A stretch of 64,000 nt of DNA, taken from Clostridia bacterium (lineage in GTDB: Bacteria; Bacillota; Clostridia; TANB77; CAG-508). This document shows positions 9,037 through 17,814 of the stretch, in pieces. The number at the start of each line of letters is the position of its first letter. Position 1 is the first letter of the stretch. The position numbers and the translations under genes are program-made. The stretch lies in assembly GCA_017939755.1 (NCBI GenBank), contig JAGBAJ010000042.1:95563-159562 (forward strand). The letters run 5' to 3'. A model generated the notes under the pieces. That model ran no database searches, was not told the DNA's origin, and was given only the letters and a program-made list of their open reading frames with translations.

Positions 9037-9714
9037 CTAATTAACACCACCTATTATTTCTTGGTTAATTGTTATCATTTGATTATCCATTTTATTTATA
9101 ATTTTGGCACACTTTACAAGTTCGTTTGATACCTTTTTACTTATTTTATTGTTTGTTTTATATTTTAAATCATGCTCTAGGCTCGCCCAAAAATCCATAG
9201 CCAATGTTCTAATTTGAATTTCTGCCTTAACTGGAATTACCTGTTTCATAAGTTGTACTGGTACTTCAACTATCATATGGTAACTAGCATATCCGCTCTT
9301 TTTTGGCTTTGTAACATAGTCTTTTTCCATAATAATATTAACATCTGGCATTCCCTTAAGTACATCAACAATAGTAAATATGTCGTCCTTCATAGGACAT
9401 ATAATTCTCATGCCAGCCACATCATTTATATTCTCAACAAGGCTTCTATAAGTTAAATCGATACCTTTGTTTTCTAATTTTTTAATAATACTTTCTGGTT
9501 TTTTTATTCTTGTTTTTGTATGATCTATAACTGAGCAACCATAGAAAAATTTAAATTCATCCTCAAGTATACTAATCTTTGTTTCTAGTTGTTTTAATGC
9601 TGCATTGTATACAAACATTAGCTTGTTGAATGTTTCATCTGACGAATTAATTTTGTCTGAAGCTATCATAAAATTTTCCATTTGTAATAGTTCATTTTTA
9701 CCTTTATCTTTCAT
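9037..9714 (-). CDS. RelA/SpoT-domain small alarmone synthetase
   Basis: The 225-aa cytosolic protein matches single-domain (p)ppGpp synthetases of the RelP/RelQ type. It has TRIKKPESIIKKLENKG (GTP/ATP region), DVAGMRIICPMKDDIF near residue 100, DYVTKPKKSGYASYH near 135 and VKAEIQIRTLAMDFWASLEHDLKYK near 165; the E-x-Q-I-R-T and W-A-x-x-E-H elements are intact, so it should be active. There is no HD hydrolase or regulatory domain. RBS AAAGGAGG stands ahead of the ATG. It leads an accessory operon (9714 to 5171) rather than a housekeeping one, so the alarmone may serve a local function. A related nucleotide product cannot be excluded. Confidence 0.92.
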   Translation of the reverse strand: MKDKGKNELLQMENFMIASDKINSSDETFNKLMFVYNAALKQLETKISILEDEFKFFYGCSVIDHTKTRIKKPESIIKKLENKGIDLTYRSLVENINDVAGMRIICPMKDDIFTIVDVLKGMPDVNIIMEKDYVTKPKKSGYASYHMIVEVPVQLMKQVIPVKAEIQIRTLAMDFWASLEHDLKYKTNNKISKKVSNELVKCAKIINKMDNQMITINQEIIGGVN

Positions 9715-9841
9715 AAATTAATTCCTCCTTTGCATGATGTTATTCTATAGTATAATTATTTCCCCTTTATAGTTCTTTTGTGATTTTTCTGTGACTTTAT
9801 TGTTTGGTATGTAAAAGCCAACATGACTTTCCTAATGTATA

Positions 9842-9898
9842 AAAAAACTTAAAGTTAATAATATTTCTCTGCAATATTATTATAACTTTAAGTTTTTT
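9842..9898 (-). terminator. Terminator after 10010-11818 (bidirectional shape)
   Basis: AAAAAACTTAAAGTTAATAA pairs with a matching TTATAACTTTAAGTTTTTT arm around a short loop, leaving T-runs on both strands. It separates the 10-12.8 kb operon from the alarmone-synthetase operon. Confidence 0.8.
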
Positions 9899-9946
9899 AA
9901 TAAACAAGATTTTATATTAAATTTCTGGTGATTTTAAGTACAATTT

Positions 9947-9999
9947 GTTACCAGTCAGCCTTAAATCAAATTATAATGTAATAAAAAGTCCTAATATTT
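9947..9999. repeat. 53-bp dispersed direct repeat, copy 1
   Basis: The segment beginning GTTACCAGTCAGCCTTA matches 40122-40174 over 53 bp with two mismatches. It is intergenic in both places and 30 kb apart. It has no ORF. Confidence 0.75.
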
Positions 10000-10009
10000 T
10001 ATTTTACAG

Positions 10010-11818
10010 CTATCTATTTTTCTTTTTATCTATACCTTTATATGAATCCGCAATTGCTTGAATAATATCATCATGCTCTTTTCTAAATGCCTTTTTTTCT
10101 TCTAGAGTCATTCTTGCGCTTACTTCAGCAATTTTGTCAATCATATTTTTTCCCCAATTTGCAGTATGATTTGCGCTTGTTCCTACAGCCTCCAGTTTTT
10201 TAGCAAAATCTCTTCGAGATTTGGAATTTCCAATAATATCATTCTGAGAGCCTGGATGTTCCATCTGCTCTATAACATATTTTAAAGGTATAATATAAGT
10301 TCTCGTACCTTTGTCACCTTCTAAATAGCAAAGTCTTCTCTTTACATCGGGTATAAGCATATATCCTTCAAATATAGGACATTTGGTTGCGTCAACAGCA
10401 ACAAAATCTTCTGGTTCCATTCCAATAGCTTCATAAAATAATTTTATAAGTTCTCTATCAATAACATTTCCAATAGATGCAGCTTGCTTTTTAGATTCAT
10501 TTGGTCCAATTATGCGACTACTCGTAGATTCTGTTTCTTTGTATACCTTTTTGCTAAACAAACCATTTTGTTTTAACTTTGTTAGTGCCTCACTAACATT
10601 GTATTTTTCTTCTATTGCATAAAACTCATTTTCTGAAATAATTCCTGCATCGGCGAAAGCTTTTAAATTTTCATAAGTTAATCTATTGTCTAAGTATAGG
10701 CTTAATATTGTAGTTTCCTTTTTGCCTGCTCCATTTTCTATTTTGTCTTCTTCAAGCCCAGTTTTAATTTCATCCTTTAGTTCTGCCAAACCTTCTAAGC
10801 TTATAGTTATAGGGCATATGTCAGTTTCTTCTTGCTTTTCGTATTCGTCTACTACATCCAAATTCATAACACCAGAGCGTTCAATAAGTTCACCTGTTGA
10901 ATACATTCCTGACAGAACCCTACAACTCATACCATCCTGTACAAGCTCCAAAGCTCTATACTCAAAGTCGTCAGGATACAGTTCCATAATATAATCTTGT
11001 GAGATTATATTTGCATTGAAAAACTTTATTAATAGTGATTCTTCATTATTGTGTTTATCGAGATACTCGGTAGCTATATTTTCTGGCATTTCAATATGTG
11101 CTAAAGAATCTAATGATAGAAATCCCTTATCATATATATCTAAGCATTCTCTATAAAATTCTTCAGTACTTTTATTTTCTTGTTTATATTCTGCCTGCAT
11201 TACAGCTATAACTTCCTGCTCTATTTTATTCTTCTGCTCTTTTGTAGAGCTATTTTCTATGTCACTGCCTGTGTACTCTTCAGATTCTCCATATTCTCTT
11301 ATTTTTTCATCGTAGATTCTTTTTAAATCAACATTATAGAAGTCTATAATTTCATTGCTTACGCCTTTTCTAAGCTCTCTTAAAACTATTTCTGGTGTAA
11401 ATATTAAAAACAATTTTTCTTCAGATACAATTGGTTCTATGCCAAGCTCTGTTGCAATTTTTCTTTTCTTATCTTGTTGATAATTTTTTATAACAGAATT
11501 AAGGTGAAAATATCTAAATTTCTCTAATTTTGCCATTTGTTCAGGGTTAAAATAGCCCTTTTCAAAATACTCCCATATAATATCAGATTCACTATGATTA
11601 TATATTCTACTTCCATTTCCAGAAATTAACATTTTTATTTTTTCTTCTACGTCCATTTGCGCAGCTAATAAATCTACTAAACTTGTATATTTACCCACTT
11701 CATTAATTCCAATTTCTTTCGCTCGGTATAATTGAAAAATTTGTTTAGGTGACATATACTTTAGTAATTCTGAATTGTTGCTCTGCTTATATGTTTCGTA
11801 TACGTAAGCTGCATTCAC
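10010..11818 (-). CDS. Large helical hypothetical protein
   Basis: The 602-aa soluble protein is not recognised. It is rich in short helical units, several of which share a pattern like a hydrophobic helix, G/A-x-I-[IS]-x-[DE] turn and next helix (for example FFNANIISQDYIMELY and FADAGIISENEFYAIE), suggesting an alpha-solenoid scaffold. The C-terminal 130 residues look like a separate globular domain. The start is GTG at 11818, 7 bp after the stop of 11826-12761, so the two genes are probably coupled. A terminator follows at 9842-9898. Function unknown. Confidence 0.7.
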   Translation of the reverse strand: MNAAYVYETYKQSNNSELLKYMSPKQIFQLYRAKEIGINEVGKYTSLVDLLAAQMDVEEKIKMLISGNGSRIYNHSESDIIWEYFEKGYFNPEQMAKLEKFRYFHLNSVIKNYQQDKKRKIATELGIEPIVSEEKLFLIFTPEIVLRELRKGVSNEIIDFYNVDLKRIYDEKIREYGESEEYTGSDIENSSTKEQKNKIEQEVIAVMQAEYKQENKSTEEFYRECLDIYDKGFLSLDSLAHIEMPENIATEYLDKHNNEESLLIKFFNANIISQDYIMELYPDDFEYRALELVQDGMSCRVLSGMYSTGELIERSGVMNLDVVDEYEKQEETDICPITISLEGLAELKDEIKTGLEEDKIENGAGKKETTILSLYLDNRLTYENLKAFADAGIISENEFYAIEEKYNVSEALTKLKQNGLFSKKVYKETESTSSRIIGPNESKKQAASIGNVIDRELIKLFYEAIGMEPEDFVAVDATKCPIFEGYMLIPDVKRRLCYLEGDKGTRTYIIPLKYVIEQMEHPGSQNDIIGNSKSRRDFAKKLEAVGTSANHTANWGKNMIDKIAEVSARMTLEEKKAFRKEHDDIIQAIADSYKGIDKKKNR

Positions 11819-11825
11819 TATAGCT

Positions 11826-12761
11826 TTAAGTTGCTCCTCTGATGTATATCCGTTTTTTAGTTAAATTTTTAACAAGCTGCTTTCTTTCTACAATAGACTC
11901 TGGTTGATTTTTTATATAATTAGCGATTCTTTCTTTACCTAGTAGGTTATCAAACATAGCTAAAACATCTTGGTCTGTTACACCTTCTTGTGCATTGTAT
12001 GACGCAATTATAAATTCATTTATTCCACTACCTAATTGTGAAAAAGCCGCTATTTGAGTATATAAATGTAAATCAATGTCATTTTCATCAACATACTTTA
12101 TAATTTCTTCCTCTAAGCTATGTTCAAGGTCGTTTAAACATTTAATGAATTGTTTTCTGTAGCTTAATCCCACTCTACTAGAATAAATTCTTCTTGCCGC
12201 TTCTATTTCATATAAAACCATAGCAATATCGGAACGTAGTACAAATTCATATAACTCTTTTATTTTTTCTTGTCTAACTTCTTCTGGTTCTGTTAACATT
12301 TCAGGTATAATAGTAAGCCCATTTGCTGTTAATTCATCTCTAAGAAATTTCATTTGATTATTACTTTTTTTTTCATATGCATCAACAACCATATCATAGA
12401 ATACTCTATGCACCTCCATAGGAGGTATATTGATACTTTCATTTTTTAGCTCATCAGCTCTGCAAAATCTGTAATATCCATCTCTTGCGACTGAATACTT
12501 TCTAATACGAGAGCTTATATCATTTATTATTGTGTTTAATACTTCACCTGTAGTATAAATTTTTTCTGTTTCATTCCCATTGGCATCTTTACCTTTAATT
12601 ACAATAGTATCCTTAGCTGGTATGGTTACATTAGCAGCACCCAAACCCCAAGTATTGATATAGCTACTGTCTTGTTCTTGTTCATCTAAAAAACTATTTA
12701 ATTTATTAGTAACTGTTTTTTCATTTGTAAGCATCTCACCTGCATAAAAATTACTTGCCAT
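11826..12761 (-). CDS. Hypothetical protein, first gene of a two-gene operon
   Basis: The 311-aa protein has no signal peptide or membrane segment and is not recognised. Residues 45-75 contain a small beta-rich, Gly/Thr-rich patch (ANVTIPAKDTIVIKGKDANG), and the rest is helical with many charged residues. RBS GGAGG precedes the ATG. It has its own well-formed sigma-A promoter at 12814-12842 and runs into 10010-11818. The pairing with the large helical protein suggests a shared complex; that is inference. Confidence 0.7.
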   Translation of the reverse strand: MASNFYAGEMLTNEKTVTNKLNSFLDEQEQDSSYINTWGLGAANVTIPAKDTIVIKGKDANGNETEKIYTTGEVLNTIINDISSRIRKYSVARDGYYRFCRADELKNESINIPPMEVHRVFYDMVVDAYEKKSNNQMKFLRDELTANGLTIIPEMLTEPEEVRQEKIKELYEFVLRSDIAMVLYEIEAARRIYSSRVGLSYRKQFIKCLNDLEHSLEEEIIKYVDENDIDLHLYTQIAAFSQLGSGINEFIIASYNAQEGVTDQDVLAMFDNLLGKERIANYIKNQPESIVERKQLVKNLTKKRIYIRGAT

Positions 12762-12813
12762 TTATACAATCCTCCACAATATAATCCATTTGTTCACTTA
12801 AATTATGAGAATA

Positions 12814-12842
12814 ATTATATCATGTTTTCTAGAAAATGTAAA
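12814..12842 (-). promoter_or_regulatory. Sigma-A promoter of the 11826/10010 operon
   Basis: On the minus strand TTTACA (12837-12842) and TATAAT (12814-12819) have a 17-bp spacer. The ATG of the first gene lies about 55 bp downstream. Confidence 0.75.
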
Positions 12843-12862
12843 CTAACCCAATCCAGAAAAAG

Positions 12863-13012
12863 TTATATTTGGTCATTTATCATTAAGCGTCTTTGGCTTA
12901 GTAACTTGTCAAGTTTTTGACTTTGTCTGAGAATTTTCTTCTTGTCCTGGTTTTCTCTGATCATTTTCTCTAGTCTAGCTCTGTTTCTAATTATCAATAG
13001 GTCTATACTCAT
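12863..13012 (-). CDS. Spo0E-like small protein (49 aa)
   Basis: A short ORF starts at 13012 with GAAAGAGGTG ahead of the ATG. It encodes 49 aa, two predicted helices, with ILRQSQKLDKLLSQ at residues 27-40. This resembles the SQELDxLI signature of Spo0E-like aspartyl-phosphate phosphatases, which dephosphorylate Spo0A in sporulation control. Length fits the family (about 45-90 aa). The helix before the motif (LLIIRNRARLEKMI) also fits. The match is by eye and short, so the family call is moderate; that the ORF is real is supported by the ribosome binding site. Confidence 0.6.
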   Translation of the reverse strand: MSIDLLIIRNRARLEKMIRENQDKKKILRQSQKLDKLLSQRRLMINDQI

Positions 13013-13175
13013 AACGATCACCTCTTTCCCTATTACTCCTTTATTAGTTTATGTAAACATTTTAACATATTTTTTCTAATTTTTTTGTCGAATCTTGTCG
13101 ATTATATATTTTTATTTTAAGAGTCAATTGGTTGTTTAATTAAGTAACATCGTTTTTATGTTTATCTGTTTATAT

Positions 13176-13241
13176 AAAAACAGCAGGTCACAATTTAATA
13201 TTTGCAACCTGCTGTTTTTTTGAGAGTAGTCTCCAAAAACA
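13176..13241 (-). terminator. Terminator plus GGGACTACT-type hairpin after 13242-14726
   Basis: AAAAACAGCAGGT / ACCTGCTGTTTTTT (13176-13221) is a strong hairpin with T-runs on both strands. Its right arm overlaps a second one, CTGTTTTTTT-GAGAGTAGTCTCC-AAAAACA (13211-13241), a copy of an intergenic motif also found near 15700, 19481, 20129, 23482 and 54864. Confidence 0.75.
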
Positions 13242-14726
13242 TCACCTTTCTGCATCTTCTTTACTATCTTTATGCAGCTCTGTCTTTCGATTATTTTCTT
13301 TGTTAGATTGTTTAGATTTGTTTTGCTCTAAATCTTCTATAGAAATAGACGCCCAGCCAGTATCTCCAGCTCCAGGTGTAAGTGATAAAAGAACACTTGT
13401 ATTAATGTCTTCTTCATCTATTTCGTACTTAGATGCATAGTTTAATAATGTTTGCTTAATATTACTTTCGTTTTCTCTCATAACTCCCAGTACTTGATCT
13501 TTATAGCAAAATGCCACAGCATCAACATAATAATCTGTTGCAGGTCTCCAACTAACATTACCAATTTCATTTTTATTTCCATTACCTAAACAATTAGCAG
13601 CATATGCTAATCCATCTTCAACTTTTACCTTATCACCAATATTTATAACAATAGGCTCTTTATCTTCGTCCTGTGTTGTTGTTGTTTTGGTTGTTGTTTG
13701 TGTTGTTTGGGTTGTTGTTTGTGTTGTTGTCGCTCCTGTAGTTTTGTTCTCATCTATTGTAGTAGTTTGTGTAGTAGATGATTGATGTTGATTATAGCTT
13801 TTATCTAATGCAGTTGTATATTTAATTGTACTAGACTCATGTGTAGTGTTTGGCTCTATACCATCAGAATACCCGTTTCCCGCAGATAAATCATGCGAAT
13901 TATTAGATTCCTGGTTTTCAATAGCGGCCACACCATACATAGCTGTAACCGCTAATGCCCCTATAACAGGAATTGTAGCATACCATGGTAATTTTCTTTT
14001 ATCTTTATTACAATTTGTAGCTTCCTTGCTCTTTTTTCTAGTAAATAATCCTTTAACTTTTTCAAAAAAACCTTGTGTCTTTGACTTATTTGGAGTAGTT
14101 TCTTGTGTTTCCTCTTTTATTCTTTGCTCTTCTTGTATTTGTTCTAATTGCATAGCTCTTTGTTTCTTAACTTTTTCATGTATTTCCTTTATTCTTTCTG
14201 CTCTTAACTGCTCTTCAGCTAATTCTTTTATTTCTGTAACACTAAGTATTTGTACAGGCTCATCACAAACAATACCATTCTTGAGTCTTTTGCTTTTAAC
14301 CTCTTCATGTGTCTTTTGTATACGTTTTTTTAATTCCTCTAAATATTCCTCTTCCACCTTATTAATGTCATATTTTATCATTAGTTTATTAATATTAGAT
14401 TCAACCAACATAACCATTTTTTCTACTTCGCTTTGGCTTGTTTTAATATCACTTTTCATATGTAATGAGTCTTGTTTTACATCTTTTAACAATGCCTTAA
14501 GTATTTTTAAATCTGATTTAAATTTATGCTTTTGTATAAAATTACTATTTTTTTCAATATTTCTTGCATCTTTTGATAATAATACAAAAGATGCTTTAAG
14601 CTCTTGTATTTTTGTTTCTATAATTCTGTTTGGTCTAATTCCATTGCTGCTTAAGCTTTTGTTATAATTATCTGCTAATATTTGAATTTTTTTTCCTATG
14701 TCTGTTACCAAATTACTAATACTCAT
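13242..14726 (-). CDS. Coiled-coil membrane protein with Thr-rich stalk
   Basis: The 494-aa protein has a long cytoplasmic-looking coiled coil (residues 1-215, many Lys/Glu heptads), a basic stretch, one transmembrane helix near 245-270 (TIPVIGALAVTAMYGVAA), a Thr/Gln-rich low-complexity stalk (about 300-350, TTQTTTQTT) and a C-terminal domain of about 110 residues. There is no cleavable signal peptide, so it is a single-pass protein with the C-terminal domain probably outside. No family is recognised. RBS is weak. A strong terminator follows at 13176-13221. The stalk resembles glycosylated surface linkers; that is inference. Confidence 0.75.
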   Translation of the reverse strand: MSISNLVTDIGKKIQILADNYNKSLSSNGIRPNRIIETKIQELKASFVLLSKDARNIEKNSNFIQKHKFKSDLKILKALLKDVKQDSLHMKSDIKTSQSEVEKMVMLVESNINKLMIKYDINKVEEEYLEELKKRIQKTHEEVKSKRLKNGIVCDEPVQILSVTEIKELAEEQLRAERIKEIHEKVKKQRAMQLEQIQEEQRIKEETQETTPNKSKTQGFFEKVKGLFTRKKSKEATNCNKDKRKLPWYATIPVIGALAVTAMYGVAAIENQESNNSHDLSAGNGYSDGIEPNTTHESSTIKYTTALDKSYNQHQSSTTQTTTIDENKTTGATTTQTTTQTTQTTTKTTTTQDEDKEPIVINIGDKVKVEDGLAYAANCLGNGNKNEIGNVSWRPATDYYVDAVAFCYKDQVLGVMRENESNIKQTLLNYASKYEIDEEDINTSVLLSLTPGAGDTGWASISIEDLEQNKSKQSNKENNRKTELHKDSKEDAER

Positions 14727-14895
14727 ATTATAAATACTCCTTACAAAAATACTAATCTACTACTATTTAACCTCACTAGGTTTTTAAGTAATAAAAAAGT
14801 TAGAGATTATTATATCATGTATTTTTCTATTTGTCCAATGTATATGTTATTTTGTAATATTCAATGAAGTTTCACTGGCTTTTTTATTTATTGTA

Positions 14896-14924
14896 TTGAC
14901 ATAATACAATAATTGTTATATGAT
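14896..14924 (+). promoter_or_regulatory. Sigma-A promoter of the 14959-15534 gene
   Basis: TTGACA (14896-14901) and TATGAT (14919-14924) have a 17-bp spacer. The transcription start would be about 30 bp ahead of the ATG. Confidence 0.85.
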
Positions 14925-14958
14925 GGTATCTCCAATTTAATATAAGGAGGAGTAATCC

Positions 14959-15534
14959 ATGTCAACGAAGCGTGTTGAAAACGGCCACATTTCTCACTCT
15001 TGTAGAGGTTGTGGACTTTGCTGCAGACAGAAAAACGGTATTGGTGTAACCCCACTTGATGTTCTTAACATCTCTAAACTGCTTAGAATAAGTCCAAAGG
15101 ACTTTATTGATAAGTATTGTGTAGTATTAGAAGATGTTGATGTTCGTATCTCGACAACAGGGCTCTTTAATGAGTGTGTATTCTTACACCAACTCGCAAA
15201 CGGAACTTGTCGTTGTGACATTTATGATTCAAGACCTATGGCTTGTTATCTGTATCCGCTTAAAATGAGAGAAACGATTCCCTACTATTTTCACTGGGAA
15301 GATAATCCTGCCTGCGGAAGAACGAAGTATCCTGTTTCAATCAAGTCATTTGTTGAAGTCAAGTCAAAAGGCAGATACGAGAGTGAACTTAAGCACATAC
15401 AAAAAATGTATGCTGTACTTGAAAAGTATCTTGCTTATCGCGACATGTCTGAGGAAAAAATGCTTGAGTACCTGTACTACAACGACTCCATTGAGGAAAT
15501 TAACCGCAAGTTAGACGCATATCTTGACGCATAA
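14959..15534 (+). CDS. YkgJ-family CxxCxxCC protein, higher-GC gene
   Basis: The 191-aa protein carries the family signature SCRGCGLCCRQKNG near residue 14, then CVFL...GTCRCDIYDSRPMACYLYPL near 75-97, and a later NPACG. The family is thought to bind zinc or an Fe-S cluster through these cysteines; biochemical function is unsettled. It ends in a helical tail. The ATG follows TAAGGAGGAG. Codon use is GC-richer than neighbours, and the gene is transcribed alone, with its own promoter and terminator. It is the intact relative of the frameshifted gene at 7565-8180. Confidence 0.88.
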   Translation: MSTKRVENGHISHSCRGCGLCCRQKNGIGVTPLDVLNISKLLRISPKDFIDKYCVVLEDVDVRISTTGLFNECVFLHQLANGTCRCDIYDSRPMACYLYPLKMRETIPYYFHWEDNPACGRTKYPVSIKSFVEVKSKGRYESELKHIQKMYAVLEKYLAYRDMSEEKMLEYLYYNDSIEEINRKLDAYLDA

Positions 15535-15567
15535 TTAACTGACATAAAACGCAGTTAAATGACATGA

Positions 15568-15603
15568 AGCACAGGAGGTTTTATATCTCCTGTGCTGTTT
15601 TTA
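15568..15603 (+). terminator. Intrinsic terminator of the 14959-15534 gene
   Basis: AGCACAGGAG / CTCCTGTGCT with a short AT-rich loop is followed by GTTTTT. A degenerate look-alike including the preceding TTAAATGACAT lies at about 17268-17312. Confidence 0.9.
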
Positions 15604-15617
15604 TAATCCATTTTCCT

Positions 15618-15690
15618 TCATTCTAATACTTGTATTAATTTTTTAACTTTCTCCTCTGTTAGCCCTGTATACCCGGTAGCATATTTTGAG
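15618..15690 (-). pseudogene. Remnant of an Rpn-type nuclease gene (C-terminus only)
   Basis: Reading the minus strand to a TGA at 15618 gives YATGYTGLTEEKVKKLIQV, which matches the C-terminal end (CTGLTEEEVKKIST) of the intact Rpn-type gene at 17815-18681. No start or catalytic region remains. The two lie on either side of the gene pair 15716-17171. A diverged GGAGGACTACTCTCAAAA motif (about 15692-15711) adjoins it. Confidence 0.6.
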
Positions 15691-15715
15691 AGTAGTCCTC
15701 CAACCTCAAAAGCAT

Positions 15716-16570
15716 CTAAAAGTATTGCTCTCGTATTTTACTGATTTTTTCTTGTGTTTTTGGTAATTCTACTAATCTAAAAGACATTAGTAACATTTCG
15801 TATGTACAATCATATAACTCAATTAGTTCATCATTACTTGCATTTTTTATATATTCTTTTGCATTCTTTCCTTCTTTATTATTATGTCGTATATTAAAAG
15901 AATTAAGTGCAAAACTGATATCATTGTATAAAGAATTATTTACTCCTTTTATTTCATTTTTCTTTCCTTCGAAATAGTCAGCTAATTTCTTTAAAATATC
16001 CTTCTTGGCTTCTACGTCTTTTTCAATTCTAAAGTCATTGTATTTCCATATTTGTGTTGCAATGCTTATGTTATCAACAACATTGATTGCCTCCTCTACA
16101 ATATCGTCCTTTTTTACTATGTAACACTTATAGTCTTCAAAAATTTTGACCTCATAATTTAATATTTCCAGAATTCTATTAATATATCCTGTTAAAACGG
16201 AATCGCGAAACTTGTATCCTCCATATGCAAGTCTATCGTCCCATTTGTGATTTTCAGGCAGTGTACCTCTATGTAATCTCCAATATACAAAAGCTCTCAT
16301 GTTTACCACCAAATCACATAGTATAAGTAGTTTTTTTAAATTTGGCTCTGCTCTCATTTCCTTTTGTACACTTTTAATAAATTCTTCCGCTGTACAATAT
16401 AGATTTCTATATTTCCAGTCCTCAAAATATATACCAAATATTTGTATTAAAGAATACGCTTCGTAGAATGATGTACTATATAATATATCCTTACTGATCA
16501 TTTCTTTCAATTTTAAATATTCTTTTCCTGGATTTATTTCATTGGATATTACATCATATATTGATTTCAT
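15716..16570 (-). CDS. Hypothetical helical protein, accessory pair gene A
   Basis: The 284-aa soluble, almost all-helical protein is not recognised. The start at 16570 has a GAAGGGAGA site; an upstream in-frame ATG has none. Near residue 225 it reads LNSFNIRHNNKEG; an Arg-His pair after a helix is reminiscent of HEPN-type R-x(n)-H motifs but the spacing is not canonical, so this is weak. It follows 16641-17171 after 70 bp on the same strand. The pair sits between an intact Rpn gene and an Rpn remnant in a repeat-rich island, a setting typical of accessory or defence cargo. Confidence 0.65.
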   Translation of the reverse strand: MKSIYDVISNEINPGKEYLKLKEMISKDILYSTSFYEAYSLIQIFGIYFEDWKYRNLYCTAEEFIKSVQKEMRAEPNLKKLLILCDLVVNMRAFVYWRLHRGTLPENHKWDDRLAYGGYKFRDSVLTGYINRILEILNYEVKIFEDYKCYIVKKDDIVEEAINVVDNISIATQIWKYNDFRIEKDVEAKKDILKKLADYFEGKKNEIKGVNNSLYNDISFALNSFNIRHNNKEGKNAKEYIKNASNDELIELYDCTYEMLLMSFRLVELPKTQEKISKIREQYF

Positions 16571-16640
16571 ATATAAAATCTCCCTTCCATAATTCAACTT
16601 ATATCTTACCACATTTATTTTTCTTGCACTTACGCATATA

Positions 16641-17171
16641 TCATATAAGAATCAACGATGGAGTATAAATACAAAATATTCCTATTGCTACGAACATGCA
16701 TATGAATGATGCCGTTATTATTCTACTTCTTTTGTTATTTGTTTTCTTCATTGTTTCTTGCGTTTCATTTATGCTCTCTATTATTTGCTCTAATATGGCT
16801 CTTTTAGCTGCTCTTGATTCCTGTGCTTGTTTTGCATCGCTTAATAAGATATTAGGATTTATTCCTGTTTTATATTTAAATCTCCACTGTGCAATAACTG
16901 CTAATATAAAACTAGTCAACATTGGAACGCAAACAACACAAATCTCTACTATTAATCCAACTTTTGGTACCGAAAATAATTTTTCAATTGCAAGCAATCC
17001 TATTATCCCAAATAGTGCAATTAGGATAAAAAATAACTGCATTAGATTTCCGGATTGAGATAATATATTTTCTTGTCTTTTAAGCTCCATATTACACATT
17101 GTATTTGTATAATCCTCTATATGTTTATATAAATCATAATCTATCTCATTTGTATTTTTGTCTTTATCCAT
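16641..17171 (-). CDS. Three-helix membrane protein, accessory pair gene B
   Basis: The 176-aa protein starts with a hydrophilic 45-residue segment, then two transmembrane helices (LMQLFFILIALFGIIGLLAI and the VEICVVCVPMLTSFILAVIA region), a cytoplasmic helical loop of about 50 residues, and a third membrane helix at the C-terminus (IITASFICMFVAIGIFCIY). The layout, two helices then a coiled region then a last helix, recalls SLATT-like membrane effectors, but no sequence match is claimed. RBS AGGAGAG precedes the ATG. It probably heads a two-gene transcript with 15716-16570. Confidence 0.65.
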   Translation of the reverse strand: MDKDKNTNEIDYDLYKHIEDYTNTMCNMELKRQENILSQSGNLMQLFFILIALFGIIGLLAIEKLFSVPKVGLIVEICVVCVPMLTSFILAVIAQWRFKYKTGINPNILLSDAKQAQESRAAKRAILEQIIESINETQETMKKTNNKRSRIITASFICMFVAIGIFCIYTPSLILI

Positions 17172-17353
17172 TTATAAGCTCTCCTTTTATTGAAACTATT
17201 GTATTTAAAGTTCTACTTCTTATTGAACTAAGCATATCAAAAAAAGTCAAACTATGCAATATTTTATTAAATGACATAAAGCATGGGAAGTTTGACTCCT
17301 CCTATACAATTTTTTATATCGCCTAAAGCAAGTATCACTTTATTTACATACCA

Positions 17354-17705
17354 CTAAATATTTATTTAAAAATCTCATTGATTTTTTCTTTGATTCATCA
17401 TATTATATAAATATAAGGAGAAAAGAGCTTTCGCTCTTTCCCCATTTGGTTAATTTTGATTGAAGTTAGATGTGGCATCTACTTCAATCTTTTCTTTTTC
17501 GATTAATATCTTAGAATTATATAAAAACAGATGCATCAACTAACAAATACAACTTAATTGTCTTTGCTAGTTAATGCATCTGTTTTGAAAAGATTTTGCT
17601 CTTCAATCAAAAATAACATAGATTGCATTTTATTATGAAATTCTGGGAAGTCAATAAATATGGACCTTTTTTAGTCATTTTCGTATGTCAGAAATCGACA
17701 CAAAG
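17354..17705 (-). repeat. Decayed copy D of the small-peptide repeat unit
   Basis: It begins like units A-C (CTAAATATTTATTTAAAAAT, then TCATTGATTTTTTCTTTGAT), keeps the GAGAAAAGAGC hairpin and the last 19 codons of the peptide gene (about 17451-17512, ...EKEKIEVDATSNFNQN-stop). It then jumps directly to the AAAACAGATGCATCAA hairpin, so the membrane helix and start codon are deleted. It ends near the TCAGAAATCGACA stretch. The remainder of 17172-17814 has no gene; a degenerate terminator-like stretch lies near 17268-17312. Confidence 0.75.
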
Positions 17706-17814
17706 CTATTACTTATTAACCAATCTGTATGAGAGATATGCTCTAATCATACATTTTCGTAATAATTATCTTTTTCGTGCTTTATCAAATTCTTTAAGGT
17801 ACCATATACTTGCA

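Noticed and set aside
17268-17312. Possible second terminator or small RNA resembling the one at 15568-15603.
   Set aside because: It shares TTAAATGACAT-AAGCA but the stem is degraded and no gene ends there; treated as decayed sequence.
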